The notes: generated by a model not told the origin, from the letters alone. Positions 1 through 6,938 are shown, counted from the stretch's first letter. The stretch is DNA of 9,323 nucleotides from Bathymodiolus azoricus thioautotrophic gill symbiont (GCF_001298715.1 NZ_CDSC02000250.1:1-9323), one strand, 5' to 3'. Numbers and translations: made by a program.

Positions 1-1
1 A

Positions 2-43
2 ATTATATTGTATTATCAAGTTGCCTTACAAGCTATAAAATAG
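2..43 (+). CDS. Possible 3' end of an upstream gene (partial)
   Basis: One plus-strand frame is open from the window edge and ends at a TAG four bases before the bioF start codon. The visible tail is only 13 residues (IILYYQVALQAIK). That is too short to identify, and another frame is also open here, so this is a guess based on spacing. A stop this close to bioF, together with the lack of a Shine-Dalgarno sequence in front of bioF, would fit an upstream gene in the same operon that is translationally coupled to bioF. Confidence 0.3.
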   Translation: MILYYQVALQAIK

Positions 44-47
44 ATTC

Positions 48-1157
48 ATGGATTTTTCAAAAAAATTATCAAGCCTTAAACAGAGCCATCTTTATCGCTC
101 AAGAAAAATATCTGAAAATACACAAAATACGCAGATGATTATCAATGGAAAATCATTGATAAATTTTTGCTCAAATGACTATCTATCGCTTGCCAGTCAT
201 CCACAAGTTAAAGAGGCGTTCAAACAAGGAGTGGATAAATTCGGCGTTGGTGCTGGTGCATCGCATTTGATTAGCGGACACACGCCAGCACATCAGGCGT
301 TAGAGGAGGAATTGGCTGATTATACGGGGCAGGAAAAAGCACTGTTGTTTTCAACCGGTTATACGGCAAATATTGGGGTGTTTTCTGCACTTAAAGATGA
401 GCTTGACTGGGTATTACAGGACAAGCTTAACCACGCCTCGCTGATTGACGCCAATCATTTGATTGGTTTGCCACTTCAGCGCTATTTACACAATGATATT
501 ATTGCGCTTGAAAAAAAAATAGCAAAACAATCAGGGCAAGGATTAATTGCCACTGACACAGTATTTAGCATGGATGGTGATCGGGCTGATATTAAAGGTA
601 TTGAAAAAACTGTGAAAAAATCTAGTGCGCTTTTAATGCAGGATGATGCACATGGATTTGGTGTGTTTGCGCCAATCATTCCAAAAAATTCGATTTACAT
701 GGCAACACTAGGTAAGGCTGCAGGCACAATGGGGGCGTTTGTGGCTGGTGATGAAGATTTGATTGATTTTTTAATCCAAAAATCACGCCCTTATATTTAC
801 ACCACCGCGACTGCACCTGCTTTGTGTGTTGCCACACTAAAAAGCTTAGAACTGATTAAACAGGGTGAGCAAAACGCTAAATTATTAGCCAATATTCGTT
901 ATTTTAAAAAACTTTCTAAAGTCTTAAACTTACCCATGAAAAATTCTAATAGTGCCATTCAGCCATTCATTGTGGGCAGTAGCGAAAAGGCAATTCACCT
1001 TTCAAAAGAATTACTAAATGCAGGCTTTTATGTTGGTGCCATCCGCCCACCAACTGTGCCGAAAGATACGGCGCGTTTAAGAATAACACTAAGTGCCAAC
1101 CATACACAAAACCAAATTAAACAACTACTCACCCAACTTAAATATGCTATACAGTAA
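48..1157 (+). CDS. bioF: 8-amino-7-oxononanoate synthase (BioF)
   Basis: A PLP-dependent enzyme of the alpha-oxoamine synthase family. It condenses pimeloyl-ACP (or pimeloyl-CoA) with L-alanine to give 8-amino-7-oxononanoate, the first step of biotin ring assembly, in the cytoplasm. Seen in the 369-residue product: the SNDYL motif at 42-46, NHASL at 128-132 (the His that stacks on PLP), DDAHG at 199-203 (the Asp and His that bind cofactor) and TLGK with the Schiff-base lysine at 223. The C-terminal AIRPPTVP and RLRIT motifs are typical of BioF. E. coli BioF is 384 residues; most of the shortfall is between DDAHG and the lysine, where about eight residues, including the usual GxGRG turn, are missing. 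The ATG at 48 aligns well with the family start but has no clear Shine-Dalgarno. bioH follows with a 14-base overlap. Confidence 0.96.
   Translation: MDFSKKLSSLKQSHLYRSRKISENTQNTQMIINGKSLINFCSNDYLSLASHPQVKEAFKQGVDKFGVGAGASHLISGHTPAHQALEEELADYTGQEKALLFSTGYTANIGVFSALKDELDWVLQDKLNHASLIDANHLIGLPLQRYLHNDIIALEKKIAKQSGQGLIATDTVFSMDGDRADIKGIEKTVKKSSALLMQDDAHGFGVFAPIIPKNSIYMATLGKAAGTMGAFVAGDEDLIDFLIQKSRPYIYTTATAPALCVATLKSLELIKQGEQNAKLLANIRYFKKLSKVLNLPMKNSNSAIQPFIVGSSEKAIHLSKELLNAGFYVGAIRPPTVPKDTARLRITLSANHTQNQIKQLLTQLKYAIQ
139..168 (+). other. Hairpin followed by T-tract inside bioF
   Basis: A perfect 9-base inverted repeat (TTATCAATG at 139-147, CATTGATAA at 154-162) encloses a 6-base loop and is followed by five T at 164-168. 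The geometry is that of a Rho-independent terminator or attenuator, but the stem has only two G-C pairs and lies about 30 codons inside bioF, so it may be chance in AT-rich coding DNA. Its presence is certain; a function is not shown. Confidence 0.3.
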
Positions 1158-1851
1158 CACGCAAGGTATTGGGGTTGATTTGGTGTTGCTTCATGGCTGG
1201 GGGTTTAATTCCGAATTGTTTAACAGCTTGATTGATGACTATAAAAACCAATACCGCATCACCCTTATTGATTTGCCCGGGCATGGTAGAAGTGCCAATG
1301 TTGATGGTGGGCTTAATGAATGGTGTGATGAAATTATTAAAATCTTGCCTGATAATCCAATATTATTAGGCTGGTCATTGGGTGGGTTGTTGGCAATAAA
1401 TATTGCTAAAAAAATCAAAATCTCTCAACTTATCTTGCTTGCCTCTACACCTAAATTTATCAAAGATAGTGACTGGAATTATGGCATTGATGCGGATAAT
1501 TTTGAACAATTCTCGAACACTTTACAACTCAATTTATCCAAAGGTTTAAAACGTTTTATTAGCTTGCAAACTGACAATAAGGCACAACTCAAATCACTTA
1601 ATCGCTCTATTGATGCATTACCTGCAAGCCCTAATGCACTGAGTCAAGGCTTGGATATTTTATTAAAGTCTGACCTACGCAAGCTATTAAAACAATTGAC
1701 AATACCCGTGCAAGTCATCTTGGGCAAGCGAGATACCTTAGTACCTGTTGATATTGTTAAATGGTATAAAGCACAGAATATATCACTCACCCTACTTAAT
1801 ACTGGGCATTTGCCTTTTTTACACCCAGACTTTGAATTAAGTATAATTTAA
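1144..1851 (+). CDS. bioH: Pimeloyl-ACP methyl ester carboxylesterase (BioH)
   Basis: An alpha/beta hydrolase that removes the methyl ester from pimeloyl-ACP, ending the BioC/BioH route that makes the pimelate chain used by BioF. The 235-residue product aligns with E. coli BioH along its whole length: LVLLHGWG at 13-20 (oxyanion region), DLPGHGRS at 43-50, the nucleophile motif GWSLGG with Ser78, LGKRDTLVP with Asp197 and NTGHLPF with His222, completing the catalytic triad. The frame stays open upstream to an ATG at 1093, but the ATG at 1144 matches the family N-terminus; the extra 17 residues would only re-read the end of bioF. The start lies 14 bases inside bioF with no good Shine-Dalgarno, so translation is probably coupled to bioF. 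bioC and bioD do not follow, so they must lie elsewhere. Confidence 0.92.
   Translation: MLYSNTQGIGVDLVLLHGWGFNSELFNSLIDDYKNQYRITLIDLPGHGRSANVDGGLNEWCDEIIKILPDNPILLGWSLGGLLAINIAKKIKISQLILLASTPKFIKDSDWNYGIDADNFEQFSNTLQLNLSKGLKRFISLQTDNKAQLKSLNRSIDALPASPNALSQGLDILLKSDLRKLLKQLTIPVQVILGKRDTLVPVDIVKWYKAQNISLTLLNTGHLPFLHPDFELSII
1818..1847 (+). promoter_or_regulatory. Candidate sigma70 promoter for purEK
   Basis: A TTTACA hexamer (1818-1823, five of six matches to the -35 consensus) is followed after 18 bases by a perfect TATAAT (1842-1847). Both lie in the last codons of bioH. Transcription would begin near 1854 and give a leader of roughly 23 bases carrying the purE Shine-Dalgarno. This would let purE-purK be expressed independently of the biotin genes. 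No PurR-like operator was recognised around it. Confidence 0.6.
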
Positions 1852-1865
1852 ACATACAAAAATTT

Positions 1866-1870
1866 TGGAG
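1866..1870 (+). promoter_or_regulatory. Shine-Dalgarno that decides the purE start
   Basis: TGGAG sits six bases before the ATG at 1877. A TTG at 1865 in the same frame would overlap this site and has no ribosome binding site of its own, so the ATG at 1877 is preferred. Confidence 0.7.
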
Positions 1871-1876
1871 AAATCA

Positions 1877-2365
1877 ATGGATGCTCTTGTTGGTGTTATT
1901 ATGGGGTCAAAATCTGATTGGCCAACCATGAAAAATGCAGTAGAAATGTTGGAGGAATTTGGCATCCCACATGAAGTACAAGTGGTATCAGCACATCGCA
2001 CACCTGATTTAATGTTTGAATACGCCAACACTGCCAGTCAACGCGGACTAAAGGTTATCATTGCAGGTGCAGGGGGTGCAGCGCACTTACCTGGTATGGT
2101 AGCAAGTAAAACCATCGTACCCGTCTTAGGTGTTCCTATTCAATCACGCGCACTTAGCGGACAAGATTCACTATTATCTATCGCACAAATGCCAGGTGGT
2201 ATTCCAGTTGGTACATTGGCAATTGGCGAGGCAGGTGCAAAAAATGCTGGTATCTTAGCAGCGCAAATTATTGCTAATGAAGACAATACCCTCAGAGAAA
2301 AAGTTGTTGCTTTCAGAGTCAAACAAACACAGGATGTTCTCAACAATCCCAACCCTACCCTCTAA
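1877..2365 (+). CDS. purE: N5-carboxyaminoimidazole ribonucleotide mutase (PurE, class I)
   Basis: Catalyses the rearrangement of N5-CAIR to CAIR in de novo purine synthesis, acting on the product of PurK. The 162-residue protein (E. coli 169) is nearly collinear with E. coli PurE: MGSKSDW at 9-15 (phosphate-binding Ser and Asp), VVSAHRTP at 36-43 with the catalytic His40, the glycine-rich [14 protein letters not shown] loop, and [10 protein letters not shown] followed by [13 protein letters not shown]. These features and the presence of purK mark a class I PurE mutase rather than a direct AIR carboxylase. The ATG at 1877 is chosen because a Shine-Dalgarno lies six bases upstream and the product then begins just before the first beta strand, as in the family. 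The stop codon directly abuts the purK ATG. Confidence 0.96.
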   Translation: MDALVGVIMGSKSDWPTMKNAVEMLEEFGIPHEVQVVSAHRTPDLMFEYANTASQRGLKVIIAGAGGAAHLPGMVASKTIVPVLGVPIQSRALSGQDSLLSIAQMPGGIPVGTLAIGEAGAKNAGILAAQIIANEDNTLREKVVAFRVKQTQDVLNNPNPTL

Positions 2366-3448
2366 ATGAAAGTCGGTGTTTTAGGTGCGGGTCAATTAGG
2401 TAGAATGCTTGCTATTGCTGGTTATTCGCTTGGTCATCAATTTGGTTTTTCGGGAAATTCTCATCATGAGCCTTCATCGCTATTAGGCCAACTATTTATT
2501 AATGATAATGCATCTTTGGTTGATTTTGCTGATGTCATTACCTTTGAAAGTGAAAATACGGATGTAGAATCTGTCAAAAAAATAGCCAAAACAGTTGCAG
2601 TTCATCCTAGCACAAAATCTCTATTCACCACGCAACATCGTGGTCGTGAAAAAGCCTTATTTAATCAACTCAATATCCCTTGTGCGCCTTACAAAATGGT
2701 GAATTCTGAAGAAGATTTAAAACAAGCAGTTGAAATAATTGGGCTACCCGCCATCTTAAAAACTGCCACTGAGGGCTATGATGGCAAAGGTCAATTTTTG
2801 ATACGCAATACTGCTCAAATTACCCAAGCTTGGAATAGTATGAAGGCGAAAGAATCTATTCTTGAGGGCTTTGTTAATTTCAAACGAGAGCTTTCATTAA
2901 TTGCAGTGCGTGATACTGATAACAATCACAAATATTATCCCTTGGTTGAAAATACACATCATGATGGCATCCTACGATTAACCATTGCACCTGCTCAATC
3001 TATTGACCCTGAAGTGCAGAAAACGGCGCAACACTATATGCAAACTTTGCTTGATGAAATGAACCATGTCGGTGTTTTAACCATTGAACTCTTTGAAACA
3101 GAAACTGGACTAGTGGCAAATGAAATGGCGCCTCGCGTGCATAATTCTGGACATTGGAGCATTGACGGTGCCAACACTTCGCAATTTGAAAACCATGTGC
3201 GTGCTATTACTGGTATGCCATTAGGTGATACCACGCCAACCCATCCATTGTGTGCAATGATTAATATTATTGGTGAGATTGGTGAGATTGATACCGTGCT
3301 TAAGCTGCCAAATACGCATTTGCATTTATATGACAAAGAAGAGCGCGCCGATAGAAAATTAGGGCATATCAATATTACAGCTCACTCTCAAATTGAACTT
3401 AACACAACTATTAAGCAATTACAAAGTTTCTTACCTAGACAATCTTAG
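2366..3448 (+). CDS. purK: N5-carboxyaminoimidazole ribonucleotide synthase (PurK)
   Basis: An ATP-grasp enzyme that uses ATP and bicarbonate to turn AIR into N5-CAIR, the substrate of PurE. The product has 360 residues (E. coli 355). Seen: the N-terminal GAGQLGRM loop at 7-14, FESENTD at 60-66, the ATP-grasp glycine loop EGYDGKGQ at 136-143, ELSLIAVR at 175-182, and the metal-binding end ELF at 241-243 plus NEMAPRVHNSGHW at 252-264. The C-terminal HLYDKEERADRKLGHIN block is typical of PurK. Its ATG follows the purE stop with no gap and no Shine-Dalgarno, so translation is probably by coupled reinitiation. The stop TAG shares four bases with the end of the convergent glutaredoxin-like gene, leaving no room for a terminator between them. 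Confidence 0.96.
   Translation: MKVGVLGAGQLGRMLAIAGYSLGHQFGFSGNSHHEPSSLLGQLFINDNASLVDFADVITFESENTDVESVKKIAKTVAVHPSTKSLFTTQHRGREKALFNQLNIPCAPYKMVNSEEDLKQAVEIIGLPAILKTATEGYDGKGQFLIRNTAQITQAWNSMKAKESILEGFVNFKRELSLIAVRDTDNNHKYYPLVENTHHDGILRLTIAPAQSIDPEVQKTAQHYMQTLLDEMNHVGVLTIELFETETGLVANEMAPRVHNSGHWSIDGANTSQFENHVRAITGMPLGDTTPTHPLCAMINIIGEIGEIDTVLKLPNTHLHLYDKEERADRKLGHINITAHSQIELNTTIKQLQSFLPRQS
3272..3289 (+). repeat. Perfect 9-base tandem duplication inside purK
   Basis: GGTGAGATT occurs twice in direct succession (3272-3280 and 3281-3289), encoding Gly-Glu-Ile-Gly-Glu-Ile. It keeps the frame and lies in the C-terminal region of PurK, where E. coli PurK has a short variable stretch after MINLIG. 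It could have arisen by slippage. Confidence 0.8.
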
Positions 3449-3819
3449 CCAAAACGCTTTTCTAAATAAGCAATAATCTGAGAAGTTTCAAGCATCCACT
3501 CAACTTTATCACCCTTAGTAATTTTTAAACAAGGCACTTGGGTCTTTCCCGTTTCTTTGAGTAATTCTGCCCTGTAAACACCCTGTCTATTTTGTGCATC
3601 TCTGGTAACAATGTTAAGATTTAAGCGTCTAATCACCCTTCTGCTCTTGATGCAAAATGGACAACCAAAAAATTGATACAGTTCGATATTGGCTGTTTGT
3701 TCGTCCACTTCTTGCTGTTCGGATTCACCGCGCTTAACTTTGCTCACTGGAATTAGCCAACTAATAAAGGCGATAATTGCGCCCAGTCCATTTCGAAAGC
3801 CTTTTAATAATAATTTCAT
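3445..3819 (-). CDS. Membrane-anchored glutaredoxin-like (GST N-terminal domain) protein
   Basis: The 124-residue product has a basic N-terminus, one hydrophobic stretch at about 11-25 that should act as a membrane anchor, a polar charged linker (30-43), and a thioredoxin-fold domain from about 45 to the end. The domain carries a CPFC redox motif at 53-56, a VPC segment with the expected cis-proline (Pro96), and an ETSQIIAYLEKRF helix like the Glu/Ser glutathione-binding end of GST/glutaredoxin domains. Small proteins of this build are common in gammaproteobacteria but their substrate is not known to me; a glutathione-dependent thiol-disulfide role is inferred. The side of the membrane cannot be decided, as basic residues flank the anchor on both sides. 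It is the last gene of the minus-strand operon, overlaps folD by ATGA, and its TAA overlaps the purK TAG. Confidence 0.85.
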   Translation of the reverse strand: MKLLLKGFRNGLGAIIAFISWLIPVSKVKRGESEQQEVDEQTANIELYQFFGCPFCIKSRRVIRRLNLNIVTRDAQNRQGVYRAELLKETGKTQVPCLKITKGDKVEWMLETSQIIAYLEKRFG

Positions 3820-4652
3820 TTTTCCTCCCTTACCCTATAGGCGATTAATGTATTTTCTAATAATGTGGCAATGGTCATCGGTCCAACACCGCCAGGCACT
3901 GGTGTAATACAGCTAGCAACTTCCTTGGCAGACTCAAAATCCACATCACCAATCAAAGAGCCACCGTCTAATCTATTAATACCAACATCAATCACAACAG
4001 CACCTTGCTTAATCCATTCACCTTGAATCATTTTCGGAATGCCAACAGCTACCACAATAATATCAGCTTGTTTTAATTTTCTGGGTAAATCTTGAGTTTT
4101 ACTATTACAAATCGTGACTGTAGCACGCGCGTTTAAAAACTCCATTGCCATAGGTCGTCCAACAATGTTTGAGCTACCCACCACTACACAATTTTTACCC
4201 ACTAAACCAACACCTATTGTTGCCAATAGGGTCATCACCCCTTTGGGTGTGCAAGGGCGTAAAAAGGGTTTATTTTGCATTAGTTTTCCGATGTTCTCGC
4301 TATGAAAACCATCCACATCTTTTGTAGGATCAATGGCCTCAATCACTTGGCTAGCATCCAAATGTTTTGGCAATGGTAATTGCACCAAAATACCATCAAC
4401 TCTATCATCATTATTTAAACGCTCAACTTCTGCTAACAATTCAGCCTGAGTAATATCGCTAGATTTGTTAATTTTTTCAGCATAAAAACCCGCTTCCTTA
4501 CAAGCATCGCCCTTGTTGCGAACATACACGCTAGACGCTGGGTCATCGCCCACCAAAATCACTGCCAAGCCTGGCTTGCGACCAAGTAACGCTACCTGAG
4601 TCGCAATATCTGCCCTTAAATCTTGTGCGATTTTCCTGCCATCAATGATCAC
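3816..4652 (-). CDS. folD: Bifunctional methylenetetrahydrofolate dehydrogenase/cyclohydrolase (FolD)
   Basis: A cytoplasmic enzyme that oxidises 5,10-methylene-THF with NADP+ and hydrolyses the methenyl product to 10-formyl-THF, which feeds purine synthesis and initiator tRNA formylation. Read from a GTG at 4652 it has 278 residues (E. coli 288). Seen: the catalytic pair Tyr43 and Lys47 in YVRNK, DGILVQLPLP at 86-95 with Gln91, DPTKDVDGFH at 108-117, RPCTPKG at 132-138, the nucleotide-binding GSSNIVGRPM at 159-168, and PVPGGVGPMTIATLLENT near the end. The frame runs upstream to an ATG at 4718, but those 22 residues overlap kdsB and do not resemble FolD. The GTG fits the family N-terminus (VIIDGRKIA), has a good Shine-Dalgarno, and overlaps the kdsB stop as GTGA. 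Confidence 0.95.
   Translation of the reverse strand: MIIDGRKIAQDLRADIATQVALLGRKPGLAVILVGDDPASSVYVRNKGDACKEAGFYAEKINKSSDITQAELLAEVERLNNDDRVDGILVQLPLPKHLDASQVIEAIDPTKDVDGFHSENIGKLMQNKPFLRPCTPKGVMTLLATIGVGLVGKNCVVVGSSNIVGRPMAMEFLNARATVTICNSKTQDLPRKLKQADIIVVAVGIPKMIQGEWIKQGAVVIDVGINRLDGGSLIGDVDFESAKEVASCITPVPGGVGPMTIATLLENTLIAYRVREEK
3824..3830 (-). promoter_or_regulatory. Strong Shine-Dalgarno of the glutaredoxin-like gene
   Basis: AGGGAGG on the minus strand lies four bases before the ATG at 3819, inside the last codons of folD. It is the strongest ribosome binding site in this operon, so the gene may be translated well without relying only on coupling to folD. Confidence 0.7.
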
Positions 4653-5383
4653 TGTAATACCTTCCTTACTTTTTCTAAATCCTGAGCAGTATCCACACCA
4701 AAACCTGTTGGGGCACAAGCAAGTGCAACATGTATATCAAACCCTTCATTAAGCACAGTAAGTTGTTCTAATTTCTCGACTTGTTCATAGTCTGAGTTAT
4801 TCATGGTCAAATACTGCTTGATAAAACCTGAGCGATAAGCATAAATGCCAATATGCTTAAAACACAGCGCTGTATTAAAATCTGCCTCATCTCGAAAAGC
4901 AGGAATAGGTGAGCGTGAAAAATACAGCGCCTTGCCAAATTTATCAAACACCACTTTCACACAATTTGGGTCTAAATATTGTGCCTTGTCTGTCACATTT
5001 TCACATAATGTTGCTATTTGCATCTTAGAATTGGCCAAATTGTTTGCCACTTGTTTGATCGCTTGCTCGTCTAACATTGGCTCATCACCCTGCACATTAA
5101 CAATGATTTGTTCATCATTAATACTCAGTGTTTCCAATACTTCTGCAATACGAGCAGTGCCTGATGTGTGAGCCTCACTGGTCATACAGGTTGTTGCGCC
5201 AAAACCGTTGGCAACTTTCTCAATGCGTTTATCATCTGTGGCAATAATCACATTAGATGCACCGCTTTTTTGGGCATTTTCATAGGTGTATTGAATGAGT
5301 GGCTTGCCGTGAATATCTCTTAGTAATTTAGCACTCAAACGAGTTGATGCATAGCGTGCAGGAATAATAACAGAAAAATCCAT
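4649..5383 (-). CDS. kdsB: 3-deoxy-manno-octulosonate cytidylyltransferase (KdsB)
   Basis: Activates Kdo with CTP to CMP-Kdo in the cytoplasm, the donor for attaching Kdo to lipid A in the LPS inner core. The product has 244 residues (E. coli 248) and is collinear with the family: IIPARYASTRL at 6-16 with the CTP-binding basic residues Arg10, Arg15 and Lys19, ATDD at 48-51, the VNVQGDEPM core at 95-103 with the metal-binding Asp100, YFSRSPIP at 154-161, HIGIYAYR at 177-184, EKLEQL at 203-208, and GVDT at 229-232 holding the second metal-binding Asp231. The usual PGK after the arginine is SAK here, keeping the lysine. The start ATG shares one base with the stop of the upstream Trm112-like gene (TAATG) and has only a weak Shine-Dalgarno, which suggests coupling. 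Confidence 0.96.
   Translation of the reverse strand: MDFSVIIPARYASTRLSAKLLRDIHGKPLIQYTYENAQKSGASNVIIATDDKRIEKVANGFGATTCMTSEAHTSGTARIAEVLETLSINDEQIIVNVQGDEPMLDEQAIKQVANNLANSKMQIATLCENVTDKAQYLDPNCVKVVFDKFGKALYFSRSPIPAFRDEADFNTALCFKHIGIYAYRSGFIKQYLTMNNSDYEQVEKLEQLTVLNEGFDIHVALACAPTGFGVDTAQDLEKVRKVLQ
4660..4667 (-). promoter_or_regulatory. Shine-Dalgarno that supports the GTG start of folD
   Basis: AAGGAAGG on the minus strand lies seven bases before the GTG at 4652, within the last codons of kdsB. Its spacing is right for that GTG and not for any other start in the frame, so it fixes the folD start. Confidence 0.75.
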
Positions 5384-5544
5384 TAATTTATTTTTCTTGC
5401 TTCTTCGACCAATAACACTGGGATATCGTCAATAATTGGGTAAGCCAGTCCACTCTCTTCACAAATCAACTCATTGCCCACTTGCTTGAGTGGTGCAATG
5501 CTTTGTGGGCAAACTAATAATTTTAATAGGGATTCATCCATCAT
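5383..5544 (-). CDS. Small Trm112/YcaR family protein
   Basis: A 53-codon gene fills the space between lpxK and kdsB. It begins [13 protein letters not shown] and includes [13 protein letters not shown] and [11 protein letters not shown], which follow E. coli YcaR (MDHRLLEIIACP, ELIC, LAFPL, DGIPVLL) position by position. The lpxK-ycaR-kdsB order is conserved in many gammaproteobacteria. The eukaryotic/archaeal Trm112 relative is a zinc-binding partner of methyltransferases; the bacterial role is not established. The usual CPxC zinc motif is CPQS here, leaving Cys12 and Cys28, so zinc binding is doubtful; proteobacterial members without the second Cys do exist. Two starts are possible: the ATG at 5544 (ATGA overlap with the lpxK stop) or the ATG at 5541 (TGATG), which matches YcaR better and gives 52 residues. 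The TAA overlaps the kdsB ATG. Confidence 0.88.
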   Translation of the reverse strand: MMDESLLKLLVCPQSIAPLKQVGNELICEESGLAYPIIDDIPVLLVEEARKIN

Positions 5545-6491
5545 AATTTAGCATCTAGTTTTGTCAAAAAATCATCGCTCAAATCAACTTCAGAATGCAA
5601 ATACCACATCTGCTTCGTTGCGAATTGCCTACATTTTACACAATCCTTAGCACTCATAATAATTGGATATTCCTTGGCGAAACTCAAATCTTTTTCAGTA
5701 AAGGCATAATGGTCAGAAAATGCGTGAGGTTCAACCAAGACACCAAGCTTAGATAGTGTATCAAAAAAGCGCTGCGGATGAGCAATACCCGTCACGGCGT
5801 AACAGGCTATCTTTTCAAAAAAATCAAGTGATTGAGCCACACCTGTAGATAAATTAATAAATGATTTTGGCGTTAGTTTTGAGGTGTATTCGCCTGTATG
5901 CTGTGCACCATTGTTAATGACAAAATCGACGCTTTTTAATCTTGCGACTGGCTCTCTAAGCGGCCCAGCAGGCAGAAAGAAACCATTGCCAAAACGACGC
6001 TCACCATCTACAACTGCAATCTCAACTCTGCGCCCCATGGCGTAATGTTGCAAACCATCATCACTAATAACAATATCTAGCTTATATTGAGTGATTAAAT
6101 CTCTCACTGCTTGTGCACGATTTTTATTCACCATTACCCATACATCAGATTGAGTGGCAATCAGTAAAGGCTCATCACCAGATAAACTGGCTAAGGTGTT
6201 TTTATCAACCAATAAACTGCCTTTAGTATGTGTACCGCCATAACCGCGTGAAACCACCCCGACCTTTTTACCTTGCTGCTTAAAATGCTTAACTAAGGCC
6301 ATAACAATGGGGGTCTTGCCACTACCACCAACGGTAATATTACCCACCACCACCACAGGCGCATCAAAATGATATGTGGATAGCAGACCGATACGATACA
6401 AGATTTTTCTCACAAACGATAATAGATAAAAAACCACTGAGACTGGCAATAACAAATAATTAACCGTACTGCGAATATTTAAATCCATCAT
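5541..6491 (-). CDS. lpxK: Tetraacyldisaccharide 4'-kinase (LpxK)
   Basis: Phosphorylates the 4' position of the lipid A disaccharide at the inner face of the cytoplasmic membrane, giving lipid IVA. The product has 316 residues (E. coli 328). Seen: a hydrophobic N-terminal helix at about 11-27 that anchors the enzyme, the P-loop [13 protein letters not shown] ending at 61, SRGYGG at 81-86, GDEP at 105-108, ISDDGLQHY at 142-150 with the catalytic Asp and His, AGPLREP at 175-181, and the C-terminal SAKDCVKC at 280-287 in place of the common TEKDAVKC. Two adjacent ATG codons occur; the first (6491) is used because AAGG lies ten bases upstream of it. It follows the psiE-like gene after 21 bases. 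msbA, its neighbour in E. coli, is absent here. Confidence 0.95.
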   Translation of the reverse strand: MMDLNIRSTVNYLLLPVSVVFYLLSFVRKILYRIGLLSTYHFDAPVVVVGNITVGGSGKTPIVMALVKHFKQQGKKVGVVSRGYGGTHTKGSLLVDKNTLASLSGDEPLLIATQSDVWVMVNKNRAQAVRDLITQYKLDIVISDDGLQHYAMGRRVEIAVVDGERRFGNGFFLPAGPLREPVARLKSVDFVINNGAQHTGEYTSKLTPKSFINLSTGVAQSLDFFEKIACYAVTGIAHPQRFFDTLSKLGVLVEPHAFSDHYAFTEKDLSFAKEYPIIMSAKDCVKCRQFATKQMWYLHSEVDLSDDFLTKLDAKL

Positions 6492-6512
6492 TACTAGAGC
6501 ACCTTTGTATGC

Positions 6513-6938
6513 TTAATAATTACCATTAGATTGATATTTCTTCTCGGTAAATTTCAACACCCCTGCGGCAATTGATAGCACCAAAATAGAAACTACCATA
6601 ATAAGCAAGTTAAACTTATCATGCTCTACCAAAGATTTCATATCAATCACTAAAAAACGCGTAATGGCTGTAATGGCAATAAATATCAAAAAAATAACTG
6701 GCATTTTATGGGTTTTAAAATAAATACCGGTCATTGCCCCTAACTCTAAATAGATAAATAAAAGCAAAATATCCTTAAGCGAGGCAAAGTTAGATTCTTG
6801 AGTCATAATCAGCAAATACTCACTAACTGCTGACCATGCAATGGTTACACCGACCACAAACAAACCAACAATATGAAAAATTTCAATCATTAGGTTGCCC
6901 AATTGGTCAATTTTATCTTTAATCGTTATATTTGACAT
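6513..6938 (-). CDS. PsiE-family (phosphate-starvation-inducible E) membrane protein
   Basis: The 141-residue product is an integral inner-membrane protein with four predicted segments at about 17-38, 55-74, 80-98 and 108-128. The central FIYLELGAMTGIYF (61-74), the loop before the third segment, and AITAITRFLVID (88-99) match the PsiE family; E. coli PsiE is 136 residues with the same layout. E. coli psiE is induced by phosphate starvation through PhoB, but the molecular function is unknown and induction here is not shown. The start ATG at 6938 has a GAAGGGG ribosome binding site three bases upstream. It appears to be the first gene of the minus-strand operon, 21 bases before lpxK and divergent from the lolF-like gene across 55 bases. 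Confidence 0.88.
   Translation of the reverse strand: MSNITIKDKIDQLGNLMIEIFHIVGLFVVGVTIAWSAVSEYLLIMTQESNFASLKDILLLFIYLELGAMTGIYFKTHKMPVIFLIFIAITAITRFLVIDMKSLVEHDKFNLLIMVVSILVLSIAAGVLKFTEKKYQSNGNY

Noticed and set aside
8..39. TTGTAT and TATAAA as a bioF promoter
   Set aside because: The spacer is 20 bases and the -35 matches at only four of six positions; the start would fall almost on the ATG. Coupling to an upstream gene is more likely.
451..466. 16-base palindrome CCAATCATTTGATTGG in bioF
   Set aside because: Seven-base arms with a 2-base centre, in conserved coding sequence, and no second copy noticed in the window; most likely chance.
1804..1820. Small inverted repeat GGCATTTGCC followed by six T near the end of bioH, a possible terminator
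   Set aside because: The stem is only three to four pairs with almost no loop, it lies inside conserved bioH codons around the catalytic His, and the T run is adjacent to the proposed purE promoter.
3034..3372. 112-codon minus-strand open frame inside purK
   Set aside because: It lies opposite highly conserved PurK codons, has no ribosome binding site or recognisable domain, and looks like a shadow frame.
4845..5171. 108-codon plus-strand open frame inside kdsB
   Set aside because: Antisense to conserved KdsB motifs, cysteine- and serine-rich in a way typical of shadow frames, with no family resemblance.
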